Below, one piece after another: positions 1 through 8,898 of a stretch of DNA of 64,000 nt (position 1 is the stretch's first letter; each line of letters begins with the position of its first letter). Below the pieces are notes generated by a model. It had not been told where the DNA came from. It made no database searches and worked only from the letters and a program-made list of their open reading frames with translations. The stretch comes from Dokdonella immobilis (GTDB taxonomy: Bacteria; Pseudomonadota; Gammaproteobacteria; Xanthomonadales; Rhodanobacteraceae), in the NCBI RefSeq assembly GCF_900115085.1, contig NZ_FOVF01000002.1:269352-333351 (forward strand). The letters run 5' to 3'. The position numbers and the translations under genes were made by a program.

Positions 1-413
1 GGAAGCAGGGCCGCGGTCGGCTGGCCGCGCTGCACGGCGCGGTGGACGAACCACGCTCCCTTGTCGGTCTCGAGACGCTCCAGCGCCGCCACCTCGACCC
101 CGCAACTGGCCGCGAAGCCGCTCAGGGCGCGGGTCGGATTGCCGTCAGCATCGAGTCCGGCGCTGATGGCAGGTCCGCGCCGCTCGATGGCCTGGTCCGG
201 CTGCTCGCTGGACACATTCGCGATCAGCACGGCGAGGCGCCGCGGCGAGCAATAACTGCGCACGCTGTCCGCGTCGAAGGCCACGCCATTGCGGGCCAGG
301 CCTTCGGCCACGCCGCTGGCGAATGCCGCGGCCAGGCTGTCGAGCGCCTTCGGCGGCAGTTCCTCGGTGCCGATCTCGATCAGCAGGGGCGCGCGTCGGG
401 TAGCCGGATTCAT
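1..413 (-). CDS. glyS: Glycine--tRNA ligase beta subunit, N-terminal part (cut by window edge)
   Basis: This is the N-terminal ~137 residues of the beta subunit of tetrameric glycyl-tRNA synthetase, which charges tRNA-Gly together with GlyQ in the cytoplasm. The start reads [20 protein letters not shown], and the [13 protein letters not shown] motif is diagnostic for GlyS. The ATG at 413 overlaps the TGA stop of glyQ (ATGA), so the two are translationally coupled in the usual alpha-then-beta order. The rest of the gene lies beyond position 1. Confidence 0.93.
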   Translation of the reverse strand, partial: MNPATRRAPLLIEIGTEELPPKALDSLAAAFASGVAEGLARNGVAFDADSVRSYCSPRRLAVLIANVSSEQPDQAIERRGPAISAGLDADGNPTRALSGFAASCGVEVAALERLETDKGAWFVHRAVQRGQPTAALL

Positions 414-1327
414 GCCGCTTCCTTGCGCGTGCGCAGGCCCGGAAAGCCGAGTCGTTCGCGTTGTGCGTAGTAGGCCTCGGCGACCGCCCGGGCCAACGTG
501 CGCACGCGCAGGATGTAGCGCTGGCGCTCGGTCACGCTGATCGCGCGCCGCGCGTCGAGCAGATTGAAAGTGTGGCTGGCCTTGGTCACCTGTTCATAGG
601 CGGGCAGGGGCAGGCCGGCTTCGACGAGCTTTTTCGCCTCGCCTTCGCAGGTGTCGAACCATTCGAGCAGTTTCGGCACGTTGGCATGTTCGAAGTTGTA
701 GGTGCTCTGTTCGACCTCATTCTGGTGGAACACGTCGCCGTAGCTGACCACGCCGCGCGGCCCATTGGTCCAGACCAGGTCGTAGACGTTGTCGACGTTC
801 TGCAGATACATGGTCAGGCGCTCGAGGCCGTAGGTGATCTCGCCGGTGACCGGCCGGCATTCGAGTCCGCCGGCTTGTTGGAAATAAGTGAACTGGGTCA
901 CTTCCATGCCGTTCAGCCACACTTCCCAGCCGAGCCCCCAGGCACCGAGCGTGGGCGATTCCCAGTTGTCCTCCACGAAACGCAGGTCGTGCACGAGCGG
1001 GTCGATGCCGAGGGCCTTCAGCGAGCCGATGTAGAGATCGAGGATGTCGTCGGGGTTCGGCTTGAGCACGACCTGGTACTGGTAGTAGTGCTGCAGGCGA
1101 TTCGGGTTCTCGCCGTAGCGGCCGTCGGTCGGTCGTCGCGAAGGCTGCACATAGGCCGCCGACCACGGCTCCGGACCGAGTGCACGCAGGAAGGTGGCCG
1201 GGTGGAACGTGCCGGCGCCGACTTCGGTGTCGAGCGGCTGGATCAGTACGCAGCCCTGATCCGCCCAATAGCGGTTGAGGGTCTGGATGACATCCTGAAA
1301 ACTGGGTCCGGCCATGTATTGGCTCAC
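410..1327 (-). CDS. glyQ: Glycine--tRNA ligase alpha subunit
   Basis: The 305-residue protein is the catalytic alpha subunit of bacterial alpha2beta2 glycyl-tRNA synthetase. It carries the family signature [20 protein letters not shown] near the N-terminus, followed by [11 protein letters not shown] and [19 protein letters not shown], and the length matches the family. The start at 1327 is GTG; an ATG four codons later (1315) is an alternative, and neither has a clear Shine-Dalgarno. It overlaps glyS by 4 bp downstream. It is divergent from the GspE-like gene, with a 62-bp spacer that must hold both promoters. Confidence 0.95.
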   Translation of the reverse strand: MSQYMAGPSFQDVIQTLNRYWADQGCVLIQPLDTEVGAGTFHPATFLRALGPEPWSAAYVQPSRRPTDGRYGENPNRLQHYYQYQVVLKPNPDDILDLYIGSLKALGIDPLVHDLRFVEDNWESPTLGAWGLGWEVWLNGMEVTQFTYFQQAGGLECRPVTGEITYGLERLTMYLQNVDNVYDLVWTNGPRGVVSYGDVFHQNEVEQSTYNFEHANVPKLLEWFDTCEGEAKKLVEAGLPLPAYEQVTKASHTFNLLDARRAISVTERQRYILRVRTLARAVAEAYYAQRERLGFPGLRTRKEAA

Positions 1328-1389
1328 GGTAGCGGCGGAAAAGCGCGCTAGTATAACGGCCCGTCACCCAATACGAGGATCGCCGCGGC

Positions 1390-3231
1390 ATGGCAACCCA
1401 ACCGGTGCGACCTGACAACGTCGGGAAATCCGCGGCGGGCAGCCCCGCGCAGGCGCCGCAACTGGGTCTGCATCATCGCATCGATCTCGACGAGACCCTG
1501 GCCGCCCTGCTCGCCGACGGGGTTATTACCGAGCCCGACCTGCGCCGCGTGCGCGCCGATGCGCGCACGGCGCGCGGCAAGCTCGAGCTGCACCCGCTGA
1601 TACTGGTCGCGAACCTGAAGCTCGAGGATGCCCGCGATCCGGGCAAGCCGCTCAGTCTCGAGGTCCTGACCCAGTGGCTGGCCAATCGGGCGCGGCTGCC
1701 CTACCTGAAGATCGATCCGATGAAGATCGATGTGCCCGCGGTGACCCAGGTGGTCAGCCACGCTTATGCGCTGCGTTACCGGATCCTGCCGGTCGCGGTC
1801 AGCCAGCTGCAGGTCGTATTCGCGACCTCGGAGCCGTTCGATACGCGCTGGATGGCCGATCTCGGCCACATCCTGCGCCGCGACATCCAGCGCATGGTCG
1901 CCAGCCCGATCGACATCAGCCGCTTCCTGACCGAGTGGTGGGGGGTGCAGCGCTCGATCCAGCGGGCCAGGGATGCCAAGGCCGAAGCTGGTGAGAGTTC
2001 CGCCCTGCTCAATTTCGAGCAGCTGGTCGAGCTTGGCAAGACCGGCGAACTCGGCGTCGACGACCGCCATGTCGTGCACATCGTCGACTGGCTGCTGCAG
2101 TATGCCTTCGAGCAGCGTGCCTCGGACATCCATCTCGAGCCGCGCCGCGACACCAGCCTGATCCGCTTTCGCATCGATGGCGTCATGCACAAGGTGTTCG
2201 AGCTGCCAACGCCGGTCATGACCGCGGTGACGTCACGCATCAAGATCCTCGGCCGCATGGACGTGGCCGAGAAGCGCCGGCCGCAGGATGGCCGCATCAA
2301 GACCCGTTCGCCTGGCGGGCGTGAGGTCGAGCTGCGCCTGTCGAGCATGCCGACCGCGTTCGGCGAAAAGATCGTCATGCGCATCTTCGACCCGGACATC
2401 GTGGTCAAGGAGTTCCGCCAACTCGGCTTCACCGGCGACGAGGAAAAGACCTGGCGCGAGATGGTCGAGCGACCGCACGGCATCGTGCTGGTGACCGGCC
2501 CGACCGGATCGGGCAAGACGACCACGCTGTATTCCACGCTGAAGGTGCTGGCGACGCCGGACCTGAACGTCTGCACAGTCGAGGATCCGATCGAGATGGT
2601 CAGTCCCGAGTTCAACCAGATGCAGGTGCACAACGCCATCGACCTCGATTTCGCGGCCGGCGTGCGGACCCTGATGCGCCAGGACCCGGACATCATCATG
2701 GTCGGTGAAATTCGCGACCTCGAGACCGCGCAGATGGCCGTGCAGGCCTCGCTGACCGGGCATCTGGTGCTTTCGACGCTGCATACGAACGACGCGCCGA
2801 GCGCCCTGACCCGGCTGCTCGACCTCGGCGTACCGAATTACCTGCTGCAATCGACCCTGACCGGCGTCGTCGCCCAGCGCCTGGTGCGCACCCTGTGTGC
2901 CCACTGCAAGGTGGAGGTGGCGCTCGATGAACGTGGCTGGGCAGCGATGACCCATCGCTGGAACCTGCCGCTGCCTGAAGTGAGTTTCGGCCCCAAGGGG
3001 TGCCTGGAGTGCCGCAAGACCGGCTTCCAGGGGCGTACCGGCATTTACGAGATGATGCGCATCACGGCGCCGTTGCGGGCCCTGATCCAGCCCGACATGG
3101 ACCTTGCGCGGGTCAGCCAAACGGCGTTGGCCGAGGGCATGCGCCCGTTGCGCGTGTCGGCGGCGGCCCAGGTGGCGCGCGGGGTGACCACCCTGCGCGA
3201 AGTCATGAACGTGTTGCCGCCGGTCGAATAG
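1390..3231 (+). CDS. GspE/PilB-family secretion or pilus ATPase
   Basis: The 613-residue protein is a hexameric traffic ATPase of the type II secretion / type IV pilus family. The N-terminal ~200 residues form a T2SSE_N-like region. The catalytic core has Walker A GPTGSGKT at residues 370-377, an Asp-box/Walker B region around QDPDIIMVGEIRD, and a His-box LSTLHTND. A zinc-binding tetracysteine is formed by residues 503, 506, 538 and 541 (CAHC...CLEC), which is typical of GspE and PilB. No other gsp or pil gene is nearby, so the system it powers cannot be named. The stand-alone location suggests an orphan or distal subunit. Confidence 0.85.
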   Translation: MATQPVRPDNVGKSAAGSPAQAPQLGLHHRIDLDETLAALLADGVITEPDLRRVRADARTARGKLELHPLILVANLKLEDARDPGKPLSLEVLTQWLANRARLPYLKIDPMKIDVPAVTQVVSHAYALRYRILPVAVSQLQVVFATSEPFDTRWMADLGHILRRDIQRMVASPIDISRFLTEWWGVQRSIQRARDAKAEAGESSALLNFEQLVELGKTGELGVDDRHVVHIVDWLLQYAFEQRASDIHLEPRRDTSLIRFRIDGVMHKVFELPTPVMTAVTSRIKILGRMDVAEKRRPQDGRIKTRSPGGREVELRLSSMPTAFGEKIVMRIFDPDIVVKEFRQLGFTGDEEKTWREMVERPHGIVLVTGPTGSGKTTTLYSTLKVLATPDLNVCTVEDPIEMVSPEFNQMQVHNAIDLDFAAGVRTLMRQDPDIIMVGEIRDLETAQMAVQASLTGHLVLSTLHTNDAPSALTRLLDLGVPNYLLQSTLTGVVAQRLVRTLCAHCKVEVALDERGWAAMTHRWNLPLPEVSFGPKGCLECRKTGFQGRTGIYEMMRITAPLRALIQPDMDLARVSQTALAEGMRPLRVSAAAQVARGVTTLREVMNVLPPVE

Positions 3232-3431
3232 CCGGTGCCCGGGCGTCCCGGAGGCGGCGCGTTCCACCGCACGACTGTCGCGGCGCCCAGCGGCCCTTGA
3301 CTTGCGCAAACGTTCGCCGAAGCCGGTCCAACCAACGCAAACGGCCGGGCCGTCCGCGAGGCGGACGACACCGGCCGTCATTGAAACTGCGCTGGGTGGG
3401 AACGAGTGGTTCCCGCCCGGCGGGCGTTTCC

Positions 3432-3647
3432 CTACTTGCGTCCGCGCGCGCCGCGACGGATCGCCTGCAGCGGGTCGCCGAGCTTGATGTTGGACAGGTA
3501 GCTGTTGATCGCTTCGTTGGTGACGTCGTAGAGCGGGCGGCCCATGACGGCGGCCGTCGCCTTCAGGCTGTCGCGCATGCGCTTGGATACACGCAGGCTG
3601 GCGTCGCGCGCGTCATCGTGTTGAACTTCTTTCTTCTTGGTAGCCAT
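3432..3647 (-). CDS. Small basic protein of unknown function, ribbon-helix-helix-like
   Basis: This is a 71-residue, Lys/Arg-rich protein. The stretch SLRVSKRMRDSLKATAAVMG followed by a PLYDVTNEAINSYL helix resembles a ribbon-helix-helix or Arc-like DNA-binding fold, in which a short strand precedes two helices. The ATG at 3647 is preceded on its strand by a purine-rich tract (aaggggga). The gene stands alone between the GspE-like gene and an opposite-strand membrane protein gene. A transcriptional role is inference from fold pattern and charge only. Confidence 0.55.
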   Translation of the reverse strand: MATKKKEVQHDDARDASLRVSKRMRDSLKATAAVMGRPLYDVTNEAINSYLSNIKLGDPLQAIRRGARGRK

Positions 3648-3835
3648 GGTTTCCCCCTTAGGGACAGAGATAAATAGTCATGTGCGACGAAATCCTTTTT
3701 CGCCACGGCTACAAGTGTAACGCCTTTGTGGCTTGGAATAAATGTGTCATCGGTTGGCCCCGGTAAGAATTTGTGAATATCCCTGTGCGCCCAGCGCACG
3801 GAGCAAACGCCCCCCCCCCAGTCGAGGAACCGAAG

Positions 3836-4591
3836 ATGAATGCCAAATCAGTGTCTGCAGCCAGCGGGATCGAATGGATCAGCGGATCCTTCCAGCGCAT
3901 CCTGCGCAATCCGGTGGCCTTCCTGGTCATGGGCCTGATCGTGGCGGCCATCGGCATCGTGCCGCTGCTCGGCGGCCTGGTCACGGTCATCCTCGGGCCG
4001 GCCCTGTACGGGGGCATCATCTACGCCGCGCACGAGCAGGAACAGGGCCGTAATGCGGAAATACCGCAGCTGTTCCGGGCCTTCAACGAGCCCGGCAAGC
4101 TCGGGCCCATGATCATGCTGTGCCTGCCGAGCATTGCCGGGGCGGTGCTGATATTCGTCCTTCTGATCATTTTCCTCGGCGGCGCCCTGCTCGGCGGCGG
4201 TTTTTCCTCGGTCAGCAGCGGCTCCCCGGCTGCCATCGTCGGTGCCCTCGGCGCCGGTGCCCTGATCCTGGTTCCGCTCATGCTCGCCATCGCGCTGGCC
4301 GTATATGCGCTGCAGTTCTTCGCCATACCGCGGGTCATGCTCGAAGGTGCCGAGCCGATGGCGGCGATGAAGCAGAGCTTGCGCGACTGTCTGGCCAATG
4401 TCGGCGCCTACCTGGTCTTCGTCGGCGTGCTGATGCTCGGCTTCATCGTGCTGGCCGTGGTGCTGTCGGTGCTGAGTTTCCTCGGCAGCCTGCTGGTCAG
4501 CACGGTGCTCGTGCCGACCGTGGCCTGCGGCCTTTACCTGGCCTGGCGCCAGGTCTACACGGGCGCGACGGAGTTGCCCGCGCAGGGCTGA
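3836..4591 (+). CDS. BPSS1780-like multi-pass membrane protein
   Basis: This 251-residue inner-membrane protein has about five to six hydrophobic segments (for example FLVMGLIVAAIGIVPLLGG, VLIFVLLIIFLGGALLGG and VLMLGFIVLAVVLSVLSFLG) and a cytoplasmic loop containing EQEQGRNAEIPQLFRAF. Topology and this loop resemble the BPSS1780 family of uncharacterised proteobacterial membrane proteins. I chose the ATG at 3836 because it follows GAGGAACCGAAG closely; an in-frame ATG at 3773 would add a low-quality Pro-rich leader. It converges on tatC with about 30 bp between stop codons. Molecular function is unknown. Confidence 0.7.
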   Translation: MNAKSVSAASGIEWISGSFQRILRNPVAFLVMGLIVAAIGIVPLLGGLVTVILGPALYGGIIYAAHEQEQGRNAEIPQLFRAFNEPGKLGPMIMLCLPSIAGAVLIFVLLIIFLGGALLGGGFSSVSSGSPAAIVGALGAGALILVPLMLAIALAVYALQFFAIPRVMLEGAEPMAAMKQSLRDCLANVGAYLVFVGVLMLGFIVLAVVLSVLSFLGSLLVSTVLVPTVACGLYLAWRQVYTGATELPAQG

Positions 4592-4620
4592 TCGGGACCG
4601 AGGCAAGCGGCGAGACGGAC

Positions 4621-5385
4621 TCAGGCGGCCGGCGTGTGTTCCTCCGCGGATGCGCGCCGGGACGCCAGACGCGCGGCGATGATGCCGAGTTCGTAGAGCA
4701 GGCACATCGGAATCGCGAGCAGCAGTTGCGAGATCACGTCGGGCGGCGTCAGCACGGCAGCGACGACGAACGCGCCGACGATCGTGTAGGGACGGCTCTT
4801 GACCAGCTGGTCCGGCGTCGTCACGCCGATCGCGACGAGGATGACCAGTGCCACAGGGACCTCGAAGCAGAAGCCGAAGGCCAGGAACAGGACCAGGGCG
4901 AAGTCGAGGAATCGGCTGATGTCCGGCATCACCGCGACACCCTCGGGGGCGATGCTGGTCATGAAGGTGAAGATCGCCGGCAGGACGAGGAAATAGGCAA
5001 ACGCACAGCCGATATAGAACAGCAGCACCGATGAGGCGAGCAGGGGAACGGCGAGCCGGCGCTCGTGCTTGTACAGGCCGGGGGACACGAATGCCCACAA
5101 CTGGTACAGGATGAATGGCATGGCCAGGAACAGGGCGACGAAGAAGGCCAGCTTGAGTGGCGCGAAGAATGGCGAGGCGACGTCGGTGGCGATCATTGCG
5201 CCGCCAGCCGGCAAGTGCTCGAGCAGCGGACGGGCCAGCCAGCCATAGAGCTTGTTGGCAAGTGGAATCAGGGCGACCAGAACGAGCAGGACTGCAGCCA
5301 CCGCCTTGAGCAGGCGCGCGCGCAACTCGACCAGATGGGACAGGAACGATTGTTCGGCGTCCCCGGTATTGTCAGCGTGGCTCAT
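4621..5385 (-). CDS. tatC: Sec-independent protein translocase TatC
   Basis: The 254-residue protein is the six-helix receptor subunit of the twin-arginine translocase, which binds Tat signal peptides of folded, often cofactor-containing proteins at the inner membrane. The N-terminal FLSHLVELRARLLKA is the TatC hallmark, and the P/F-rich FVSPGLYKHERR loop follows. The true start is the ATG at 5385, which overlaps the 3' end of tatB by 14 bp; the upstream extension in the same frame is translated tatB DNA. It is the third gene of tatABC. The molybdoenzyme catalytic subunit in this window shows no Tat signal. Confidence 0.95.
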   Translation of the reverse strand: MSHADNTGDAEQSFLSHLVELRARLLKAVAAVLLVLVALIPLANKLYGWLARPLLEHLPAGGAMIATDVASPFFAPLKLAFFVALFLAMPFILYQLWAFVSPGLYKHERRLAVPLLASSVLLFYIGCAFAYFLVLPAIFTFMTSIAPEGVAVMPDISRFLDFALVLFLAFGFCFEVPVALVILVAIGVTTPDQLVKSRPYTIVGAFVVAAVLTPPDVISQLLLAIPMCLLYELGIIAARLASRRASAEEHTPAA

Positions 5386-5674
5386 CAGCGGAGGGCTTGT
5401 CGGTGGTCTCGCTTGCCGCCTTGCGGATCTGTTCGCCGGCTGACTCGATATCCGCGCGCAGATCAACGCTGTGCGCGGTTTCGCGGATGCTGCGCTTGAT
5501 GTCCTCGGCGGCAAGCTCGCGCTCGATTTCCGAGCGCACGCCCTGCCAGCTGTTGCGCAAGCGGCGCAGCAGGGCGCCGGCGGTGCGTGCCACGCCCGGC
5601 AATCGCTCCGGCCCGAGCACGAGCAGGGCGACCACGGCGATCAGGGCCAGTTCGGCAAAGCTCAAATCGAACAT
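5372..5674 (-). CDS. tatB: Sec-independent protein translocase TatB
   Basis: This 100-residue protein has one N-terminal transmembrane helix (MFDLSFAELALIAVVALLVL), then the conserved GPERLP turn and a long amphipathic, charged helix. That is the standard TatB architecture, and TatB works with TatC in substrate recognition. The gene lies three bases after tatA and overlaps tatC, so all three are one transcript. Confidence 0.94.
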   Translation of the reverse strand: MFDLSFAELALIAVVALLVLGPERLPGVARTAGALLRRLRNSWQGVRSEIERELAAEDIKRSIRETAHSVDLRADIESAGEQIRKAASETTDKPSADEPR

Positions 5675-5677
5675 GGA

Positions 5678-5908
5678 TCAGCGCTCGACGCGGTCCTTGT
5701 CGGATTCGCTCGCCGTTTTCGCGGATTCCGGCGGATCGGCCTTCAGTTCGGAGGGCTTGGAAGGCTCGTCTCCATCCTGCATGCCCTTGCGGAAGCTCTT
5801 GATGGCCGAGCCCATGTCCTCACCGATGTTGCGCAATTTCTTGGTGCCGAACACCAGCGCGACGATGACCAGGACGATGAGCCAATGCCAGATGCTGAAA
5901 CCACCCAT
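5678..5908 (-). CDS. tatA: Sec-independent protein translocase TatA
   Basis: The 76-residue TatA starts [20 protein letters not shown], followed by [20 protein letters not shown]. This is the single membrane helix, hinge and amphipathic helix that oligomerise to form the Tat conduit. The C-terminal tail is short, acidic and Ser/Glu-rich, as usual. It is first in the tatABC operon. The promoter would lie in the ~130 bp between it and the SYLF gene. Confidence 0.95.
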   Translation of the reverse strand: MGGFSIWHWLIVLVIVALVFGTKKLRNIGEDMGSAIKSFRKGMQDGDEPSKPSELKADPPESAKTASESDKDRVER

Positions 5909-6036
5909 GTTGAGTACTCCGTCTGCGCGGTTGGCGAATGGCGGGCCGTCGGCCCGGAGCGCGATAGACGGCGCGGGCTTCGATGGCGGGCTATTCGTTG
6001 CCGCTTCGTGGTTGGCGCATTCGAAATCGCGCCAGA

Positions 6037-6714
6037 TTAGCGCGCAGTGTACTCCTCAAGGCGGTCGCGAAACTCGACAATGACGTCTGGCACATTGCTG
6101 ACCCCGCCCTCGAAGATGCGTCGCGGTGTCACACCCTCGCCGAAAATCAGCTGGTTGCTGCCGTTGTCGATCGACAGCACCGAGCCGTCGAGGGCGACAC
6201 CGGCAAACAGGCCACGGGCCCTGGAATAGGAATAGATCTCTGCCTTCAGCTGCGCATCGGTCGAGGCCTGGGCGGTGCGACCAACCGGGCCGGCCGCGGC
6301 CGAGGCATCGGCGCCAAGGGTGAACTTGCCGTGCACGATCGAATCAACGCCGCGCTCGGTGCGAAACACGAGGACCACGTCGGTCGAGGACACGCCGGCC
6401 TGGAAGCCGACACTGCCGCCAGTCAGGTTGACGAAGCTCGGATTCGACCAGACCCCGTCGCGGGTCTTGACCGACATCAGGCCTTCGCCGCGACGCCCGC
6501 CGATGACGAATCCGGCCTTGAGCACGTCGGGAACGACGACGATGGCATGCGCGGACTGCAGCAGCTCACGCGGAATCGCCTTGTCCGGCGCCTGCATGAT
6601 TTCGCCGAGCACACGGATCGCGTTTTCAGCGCGCTTGAGCTCGGGCTCGGCCGCCTGCGCGGCAACGGCGCACAGCAGGATGAGGGCAGAAGCGAGGCGG
6701 ATCGTCAGGCGCAT
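6037..6714 (-). CDS. SYLF-domain (Ysc84-like) lipid-binding protein, exported
   Basis: The 225-residue protein has a Sec signal peptide ([18 protein letters not shown], cleavage likely near AQA-AE) and then a SYLF/Ysc84 domain. Diagnostic elements are [60 protein letters not shown] and the Gly-rich [18 protein letters not shown]. In eukaryotes SYLF domains bind phosphoinositides; the bacterial exported forms are uncharacterised and probably periplasmic. It is transcribed towards tatA, with a ~130-bp gap. Confidence 0.85.
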   Translation of the reverse strand: MRLTIRLASALILLCAVAAQAAEPELKRAENAIRVLGEIMQAPDKAIPRELLQSAHAIVVVPDVLKAGFVIGGRRGEGLMSVKTRDGVWSNPSFVNLTGGSVGFQAGVSSTDVVLVFRTERGVDSIVHGKFTLGADASAAAGPVGRTAQASTDAQLKAEIYSYSRARGLFAGVALDGSVLSIDNGSNQLIFGEGVTPRRIFEGGVSNVPDVIVEFRDRLEEYTAR

Positions 6715-6782
6715 CGGGCAACTCCGGGATAGGTCAACCGGAGCACGCTATCAGGTGAACCTGAGTCTGCGATGAAGGGTTC

Positions 6783-7700
6783 TCAGCGCCGCTTCCCTGA
6801 TAGCGCGGGCACGCTTGCTGCCAGCAACAGCCAGCCGAGAATCACCAGTGTCCAGCTTGAGTTGGCCGGCAGGGCGGCCGACGGTGTTCCCGGACCGCCG
6901 CCTGGATCGGATGGCGCGCACGAAGTAGGCGCTACGGCAAGTCCCTTCATGCTGAAGTAGCGCAGCCGTTCGGGACCGGTGATGGGGCCGAGATTGGTCG
7001 CAACTCCACTGACTGGGTCGATTGTGGCCAGGTCGCTCCACTCGCGATTGAACGGCGGGTTGTAACTGAAGGTTGCCCACAGCGTCCCGTCGGCGCCGAA
7101 GCTGGGATCGATCCACGGGACCGACTCCGAGAATGTGCTGACGCGTGTGGCAACGGCGGTCTGCGGGTCGATCCTGTAGAGCCCCTGGTCAGCGCCGATA
7201 CCCGTGCCATAGAGAATGCCATTGCGCACGGCAAGTCCGCTGATGAGCCTGCCAGTCGATCCGATCAGGGTTGTCGCGCCGGTCTGCGGGTTGACCCGCC
7301 ACAGGTTGCGATTGATCGCCGAGGTCATCCAGAACGAACCATCGCACCCGTATGCCAGCGACAGGTCGAGTGCGTCGAACTGGCCCTGGCCCTGGCCAGC
7401 CAAGCCCAGGTCGCCGACATAACTGGCTGCGCCGTCGGACGCGCTGATCCTGACCAGTGCCTTCTGGTTGCCGGCAACGGCATAAAGCTCGTTGCCGGGC
7501 CCATAACTGAGGCCTGTAAGCGCAGCCAGTGGCACGCCGGCGTAATCCCCGGCAGACCCGACATAGGTCGCCTGGCGCGTGCCGAGGTCGATGCGATAAA
7601 GCTCGTCGTAAGCCACGCCAAAGCCCACCGGTTCCGCCTGGGCCAGCGAAAACGGGGCGATCAGAAGCACAGCTGCGGTGAGGCAGGCACGCATGCGCAT
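6783..7700 (-). CDS. Secreted beta-propeller-like protein with IPTL-CTERM-like sorting tail
   Basis: The 305-residue protein starts with a signal peptide (MRACLTAAVLLIAPFSLAQA). The body has repeated YDELYRID.., GNELYAVAG.., LYRIDPQTAVA and LATIDPVSGVA units with Gly/Asp turns, suggesting a six- or seven-bladed propeller of the NHL/WD type. The C-terminus is LPANSSW followed by a hydrophobic helix and SGKRR, which resembles the IPTL-CTERM tail (a Pro-x-x-Ser-x-Trp motif, a membrane helix and a basic end) recognised by exosortase-like enzymes. The ligand is unknown. A sorting enzyme was not seen in the window. Confidence 0.65.
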   Translation of the reverse strand: MRMRACLTAAVLLIAPFSLAQAEPVGFGVAYDELYRIDLGTRQATYVGSAGDYAGVPLAALTGLSYGPGNELYAVAGNQKALVRISASDGAASYVGDLGLAGQGQGQFDALDLSLAYGCDGSFWMTSAINRNLWRVNPQTGATTLIGSTGRLISGLAVRNGILYGTGIGADQGLYRIDPQTAVATRVSTFSESVPWIDPSFGADGTLWATFSYNPPFNREWSDLATIDPVSGVATNLGPITGPERLRYFSMKGLAVAPTSCAPSDPGGGPGTPSAALPANSSWTLVILGWLLLAASVPALSGKRR

Positions 7701-7848
7701 GGCGGCGTTTCTTTGTTATGTTATTGGTAATCGTCAGCCTCGCCGTTACCGGTGAGGCGGGTCCGAGTCTAGCATTTTTCGTTGCGCCGACAAGGCCTTG
7801 GCGTTTTTCCCTGCGATTCCTTTCCCTGCGTCGGGACGACTACCTGGC

Positions 7849-8898
7849 ATGTCGCGCTTTATCGCTTTTCCCGAGTCCCCCGATCCGCGGCGGCTGGCCG
7901 TCCTGCTCGTCAACCTGGGCACGCCGGATGCGCCGGATACGCGTTCAGTCCGGCGCTATCTAGCTGAATTCCTTTGGGATCCGCGCATCGTCGAACAGCC
8001 GCGCTGGCTCTGGTGGCTGGTTCTCAACGGCATCATCCTGCGCATCCGACCGGGGCGCTCGGCGCGCGCCTACGCCAAGGTGTGGACGGCCGAGGGCTCG
8101 CCGCTGGAGGTCGAGACACGCTCCCTGGCCGGCCGGCTGCAGGCCGCATTCGGCGAGCGCGTGACGATCCGGCATGCCATGCGTTACGGATCGCCCTCGA
8201 TCGCGCAGACGCTCGAGGAAATGGCCCGGGCCGGCATGCAGCGTCTGCTCGTGGTCCCCGTGTTTCCACAGTATTCCGCGACCACGACCGCGTCGGTACT
8301 GGACGCGGTCGGCGCCGTGTTCCGGCGCTGGCGGCGACCGCCCGAACTGCGCTTCGTCAGCGATTACCACGGCGAATCCGCGCACATCGAGGCGCTCGCC
8401 CGCAGCGTCGAGCGGCACTGGCATGAGCATGGCCGCGGCGACCGGCTGCTGCTCTCATTCCACGGAATTCCCGAGCGCTACATCCGCAATGGCGATCCGT
8501 ATCGCGAGCAGTGCGAAGCGACCACGGCGCACTTGCGCCGTCGCCTCGGCATGGCCGAGGACGAATTGTTGCTGAGCTATCAGTCACGCCTCGGTCGCGA
8601 GCCATGGTTGCAACCGTATACCGACATGACCCTGGCCGGATTGCCGGCGCTCGGGGTGCGCACCCTCGATGTCATGTGCCCGGGCTTTGCCGTCGACTGC
8701 CTCGAAACCCTCGAGGAAATCGCCATGGAAGGACGCGAGACCTTTCTCGAAGCCGGTGGCGAGGCATTCCGCTATATCCCGTGCCTGAACGACAACGATG
8801 ACCAGGTTGCCGCGATCCGGGCCCTGATCCAGCGGCAGTGCCAGGGCTGGCCGGAGTTCAGCCTGCCGGCGAGCGTCGAGGGGTCGCCTGGCGCATGA
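7849..8898 (+). CDS. hemH: Ferrochelatase
   Basis: The 349-residue enzyme inserts Fe2+ into protoporphyrin IX in the last step of protoheme synthesis. The N-terminal RRLAVLLVNLGTPDAPDTRSVRRYL motif, the catalytic-His region LLLSFHGIPERYI and the acidic LDVMCPGFAVDCLETLEE segment are all family signatures. The ATG at 7849 precedes MSRFIAFPE and is preferred over a TTG 17 codons upstream. Its TGA overlaps the ATG of the next gene, an alpha/beta hydrolase. hemC, another heme gene, lies 30 kb away. Confidence 0.94.
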   Translation: MSRFIAFPESPDPRRLAVLLVNLGTPDAPDTRSVRRYLAEFLWDPRIVEQPRWLWWLVLNGIILRIRPGRSARAYAKVWTAEGSPLEVETRSLAGRLQAAFGERVTIRHAMRYGSPSIAQTLEEMARAGMQRLLVVPVFPQYSATTTASVLDAVGAVFRRWRRPPELRFVSDYHGESAHIEALARSVERHWHEHGRGDRLLLSFHGIPERYIRNGDPYREQCEATTAHLRRRLGMAEDELLLSYQSRLGREPWLQPYTDMTLAGLPALGVRTLDVMCPGFAVDCLETLEEIAMEGRETFLEAGGEAFRYIPCLNDNDDQVAAIRALIQRQCQGWPEFSLPASVEGSPGA

